Below, piece after piece: positions 49,003 through 51,812 of a stretch of 51,812 nucleotides of DNA; position 1 is the first letter of the stretch; each line of letters opens with the position of its first letter. The position numbers were made by a program, and so were the translations under genes. This stretch comes from CAZSAL01 sp964604825. Its GTDB lineage: Bacteria > Elusimicrobiota > Elusimicrobia > 2-01-FULL-59-12. The DNA lies in assembly GCA_964604825.1 (NCBI GenBank), contig CAZSAL010000015.1, positions 1 through 51,812 on the forward strand, given 5' to 3'. The notes below the pieces were generated by a model that worked only from the letters and a program-made list of their open reading frames with translations, made no database searches and was not told the DNA's origin.

Positions 49003-51645
49003 TTAAGCGGCAGTCAGCTCAAGCTTCCCACCGTGCGCATCTCTTTTTGTTCCCTGACGATTCCAAATTTCCTGGAGAGCCTGCGCCGCGGCCAAGAGGA
49101 CTTCCTCTCTAGGATGATTTTTTAAAGCTTCCTTCAATGCCGGGATAGCCGTCGGAATCCCAATCGCTCCAAGAGCTCTCGCAGCGACCGATGCAACACG
49201 CCAATTAGAATGTTCCAAAGCTCCAGCCAAGGCTTCAACAACATCTTGATTCCCGATTCGAATAAGTTCATGCGCAGCAATATGACGGAGATAGGCATTG
49301 TTAACGAAAACCTCAAATAAGCCTGATATTGCAGGCATTCCCATTTCTGCGATAAGTTCTCTTATTGTCATAGAATCATCGGGATTAGTAACACCGTCAA
49401 GAACTTGCAATAAATGGGGAATCACCGGATATCCAAGATTTCCCAGAGCCACCGCTGCGGCGGCACGAACGTCCGGATACTCATCAGAATTCATGGCCTC
49501 CAACAAGTCCGGGATGGCTTGTTGATTACCAATTTTTCCAAGTACCGACGCCGCAATTTTGCGTTCCGACCAACTTTTACCATCATGCTTCAAAACCATC
49601 AACAAGACTTCGACGGCTTCGTCACCGCCAATCTTTCCAAGAGCATACACCATGGCATCGCGAACGCCCATATAACGTTCAAAATGACCTTGCTCACCCA
49701 TTAAAGCCTCGGAAAAAACTGGAATGGCTTCCGTATATCCAGGCTTCCCCAAAACCTTAACAACAGCTTCTCGGACCCGCCAATCTCTTGATTTCAATGC
49801 ATTTAAAAGAACGCAAACGGGCAATCCTTTTTTATCCAATTCTCCTTTTTTGATGGCGCGCCGCACACGAATGACGGGATCGAAATACAAAGGCACAAGA
49901 AATAATCCCACAAAACCCAGCGCTGCAACAAGAATCCCCGCCACCCATCCTCGATTAGCAGTTAACAGTTCCATGAAACTTGAACCGTTTCCCGATAATC
50001 CGGTTTTGTCTCCTTGCCCGAAGGCTGCGGCTGCAGCCAGGGCCAGGAACGGCACTGACCAGAATGAAAACCATAACAAAATTCTTTTAAGACGGTGCTT
50101 CCACGATGGCAACGGCGAAATCGCCCTGGATATAGGCTCTGCTTGTGCGACCGAAGGCGCGGGTTCTTCCGTCTGGGGCAGCTTAGCCTGCACCGCAGAA
50201 CGCTGCGCACGTTCGTAGACGCTAATAAAAATCCATCCTGCTATTCCTGTAATGATTCCCCCGCCGACGGCGCCTATCCATATCATGGACAACGTATGTA
50301 TCAACCATTCAGGAGAGAAGAGGCCAAATACTGCTGTTGTGGTAACGACCAGGGCTATCAGAGAAAGAGGCGAGATAACGCAACTCCATAATGCCTTGCG
50401 GTTCAACTCCTCTATTGATATCTCCTGCCCGTCGTTTGGTTCGGAGAGAGAGACCGGCTGTTCGCCGGTTGTGCCGATGATTGCCGAATCCACGGGCACA
50501 TTACCAGCCCGCCTCAGCCATTTGAAGAACCCGATAATTTGCGCGCGGCGAACGCCCCACATCCCTCGTCTGCCAACCAGTACTTTCCAGGGAACACCGT
50601 AAAGTCTGCGAACAATAAATACCGCCGGCGTTGCTTCAACCCCTCCCCGATTCCTGATCTTATCGAGAGCCTTTTCAGCAGCCCGGCTGACAAAATCATT
50701 TCTATCGTAGGTAGCCTCCTCAAGGGCTTCGATAACCTGCGTATCTTCGAGTAATGCGATTTCCCCAAGAGCCTGCGTAGCACGCTGGCGGACGCCTCCG
50801 CCCCAATCGTCATTTAAAGCCGTTGCTACGGCTTTGATGGCCAGCGGACCTCCAATCGCCCGCAACCCCATCACCGCTTCCTCACGAACATTCGCGGCAG
50901 GATCTTCTAAGGCTTCCAGAAAAGCGGTGATGGAGCGCGGATCCCTAATCTCCCTGAGAGCGCTTACCGCTGCCTTGCGCACATCCACTTCTGGATCGTC
51001 CTTCAAAGCTATCGACAATGTATTTATAGCCCTCAGACCTCCACTCTTTCCGAGCGCGCCCGCCGCGCCAATGCGTTCTTTTTCCGTCTTACCGGAACTC
51101 AGAATTCGGCACAGGCGACGAACGCTCAGGGTATTCAAGATTTGATAAATTGCCCAGATGCCTCCGAGCACGGCAATTATTGTGAAGACCTTTTCAAAGC
51201 TGGTCGTATCCGGCAGATGGTAGGTTTCAGAAATTTCTTCAGGGATGCGGTCGTCCTGCGCAAAGGTGTGAACTATACCCGGCTTCATGGCTCCCAGCGC
51301 TACAGTGGCCATAACTACAGCCGGTTTCAGAACCAGAGCCCACTGTGGTGGGCGCAATGGAAAAATTCCTGCACTCATTTGAGAATCCCGCATTCCACGG
51401 GCCAGACGAGGGCTAACAGGATTTTCTGGATTGGGTTCATGTCTGCAAATGACAAGTCTCGGTATAATCGCATCTTCCGAGAGACGTCCCAGGTTATGAG
51501 ACCAAGTTTGAGAGATATTCTGCGAGGGGCGGAAAATAAAACATAAAGAACTGCCGGTGACCGGATCTGCGATAAGACAAGCAGCCAGAGTCAATGCCAT
51601 GAAACGTTGCAATGAATGCGCGGTCGTGGCTGGCAACATGAACAA
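49003..51645 (-). CDS. Large HEAT-repeat membrane protein
   Basis: This 880-residue protein of unknown role has an N-terminal hydrophobic stretch (FMALTLAACLIADPV) that suggests membrane insertion or export. Two blocks of PBS-lyase-type HEAT repeats are visible at about 180-330 (DPEVDVRKAAVSALREIRDP, DPAANVREEAVMGLRAIGGP) and about 600-865 (KSRDWRVREAVVKVLGKPGY, ALEHSNWRVASVAARALGAI). Between them are four or more membrane segments (about 410-590). The alternating layout suggests a scaffold with two helical solenoids tethered to a membrane. No catalytic motif was seen. The gene stands alone at the right end. Confidence 0.85.
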   Translation of the reverse strand: MFMLPATTAHSLQRFMALTLAACLIADPVTGSSLCFIFRPSQNISQTWSHNLGRLSEDAIIPRLVICRHEPNPENPVSPRLARGMRDSQMSAGIFPLRPPQWALVLKPAVVMATVALGAMKPGIVHTFAQDDRIPEEISETYHLPDTTSFEKVFTIIAVLGGIWAIYQILNTLSVRRLCRILSSGKTEKERIGAAGALGKSGGLRAINTLSIALKDDPEVDVRKAAVSALREIRDPRSITAFLEALEDPAANVREEAVMGLRAIGGPLAIKAVATALNDDWGGGVRQRATQALGEIALLEDTQVIEALEEATYDRNDFVSRAAEKALDKIRNRGGVEATPAVFIVRRLYGVPWKVLVGRRGMWGVRRAQIIGFFKWLRRAGNVPVDSAIIGTTGEQPVSLSEPNDGQEISIEELNRKALWSCVISPLSLIALVVTTTAVFGLFSPEWLIHTLSMIWIGAVGGGIITGIAGWIFISVYERAQRSAVQAKLPQTEEPAPSVAQAEPISRAISPLPSWKHRLKRILLWFSFWSVPFLALAAAAAFGQGDKTGLSGNGSSFMELLTANRGWVAGILVAALGFVGLFLVPLYFDPVIRVRRAIKKGELDKKGLPVCVLLNALKSRDWRVREAVVKVLGKPGYTEAIPVFSEALMGEQGHFERYMGVRDAMVYALGKIGGDEAVEVLLMVLKHDGKSWSERKIAASVLGKIGNQQAIPDLLEAMNSDEYPDVRAAAAVALGNLGYPVIPHLLQVLDGVTNPDDSMTIRELIAEMGMPAISGLFEVFVNNAYLRHIAAHELIRIGNQDVVEALAGALEHSNWRVASVAARALGAIGIPTAIPALKEALKNHPREEVLLAAAQALQEIWNRQGTKRDAHGGKLELTAA

Positions 51646-51812
51646 ATTATCCAGGAAAATCGCCAGTGATGGAATATGCCTAAAGGCTAAAAATGAAGGA
51701 CCAACAGACCCATGACTTTTATGTACCTGAATACCTTCACGACGTGGGCCCCCCCGGCGTCATCCTCCGCGGTCGTCAGCGGGGGATCCATCATTTCCGT
51801 TTGATTTCTCTT
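51646..51812. other. Upstream region of the HEAT-repeat gene, no gene seen
   Basis: This contains short G/C tracts and inverted segments around 51746-51795 (GGGCCCCCCCGGCG, GCGGGGGATCC) like the palindromic repeats elsewhere. No reading frame or clear promoter could be supported. Confidence 0.4.

Overview
The window reads as a chromosomal stretch from a diderm, probably uncultured heterotrophic bacterium. OmpA-type peptidoglycan-binding domains, an outer-membrane-like beta-barrel protein and lipoproteins show an outer membrane. The gene repertoire and style (DUF4912 with GH57, paired M16 proteins, HEAT-repeat and carbohydrate-binding envelope proteins, abundant small palindromic repeats) would fit Omnitrophota or a relative. 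That placement is inference; no rRNA gene is present. Nearly everything is on the minus strand. The clear exceptions are one glycoside hydrolase on the plus strand and the repeat elements.

Layout, left to right (minus-strand operons read from high to low coordinates):
(1) 1-6264: an AT-richer four-gene operon. It encodes a PilZ-ketoacyl synthase fusion, a PilZ-isoprenylcysteine-methyltransferase-like fusion and two tandem 7TM-type histidine kinases, the last cut by the window edge.
(2) 6608-7963: a small helix-turn-helix gene with an apparently leaderless promoter and a Cys-rich PilZ protein flanked by palindromic repeats.
(3) 7958-20632: a glycan acquisition locus. It holds three secreted carbohydrate-binding-like proteins (one fused to OmpA), a large barrel-OmpA protein, a sugar ABC importer without an ATPase, a GPH-type symporter and a divergent GH2/GH5-like hydrolase.
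(4) 20660-32118: a peptide/lipid operon. It runs from a small membrane protein and an Lrp-type sensor domain through two M16 proteins, a complete Opp/Dpp importer and an acyl-CoA ligase to the CCA-adding enzyme.
(5) 32149-39328: a Yip1-like protein, SppA, tRNA-Arg(CCG), AlaS and a glycogen-type module (DUF4912, GH57, Ig-like).
(6) 39511-47694: a tightly packed housekeeping run in the order lemA-ribD-ribE-ribBA-ribH-nusB-ligA-purH plus a 54-residue protein.
(7) 47879-51645: small and unknown genes, a GIY-YIG protein and a large HEAT-repeat membrane protein.

Two signals stand out. First, there are PilZ (c-di-GMP receptor-like) domains fused to two consecutive lipid/polyketide-type enzymes; the synthase has an atypical Cys-His-Tyr active site, and the pair is followed by tandem sensor kinases. 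Second, several families of short palindromic elements are translated in frame inside genes. Three lie between the start codon and the hydrophobic core of export signals, one is in the CCA-adding enzyme and one is in the OppD ATPase. This resembles the Rickettsia palindromic elements. A 58-bp unit repeated twice between oppB and oppC is a third unexplained structure.
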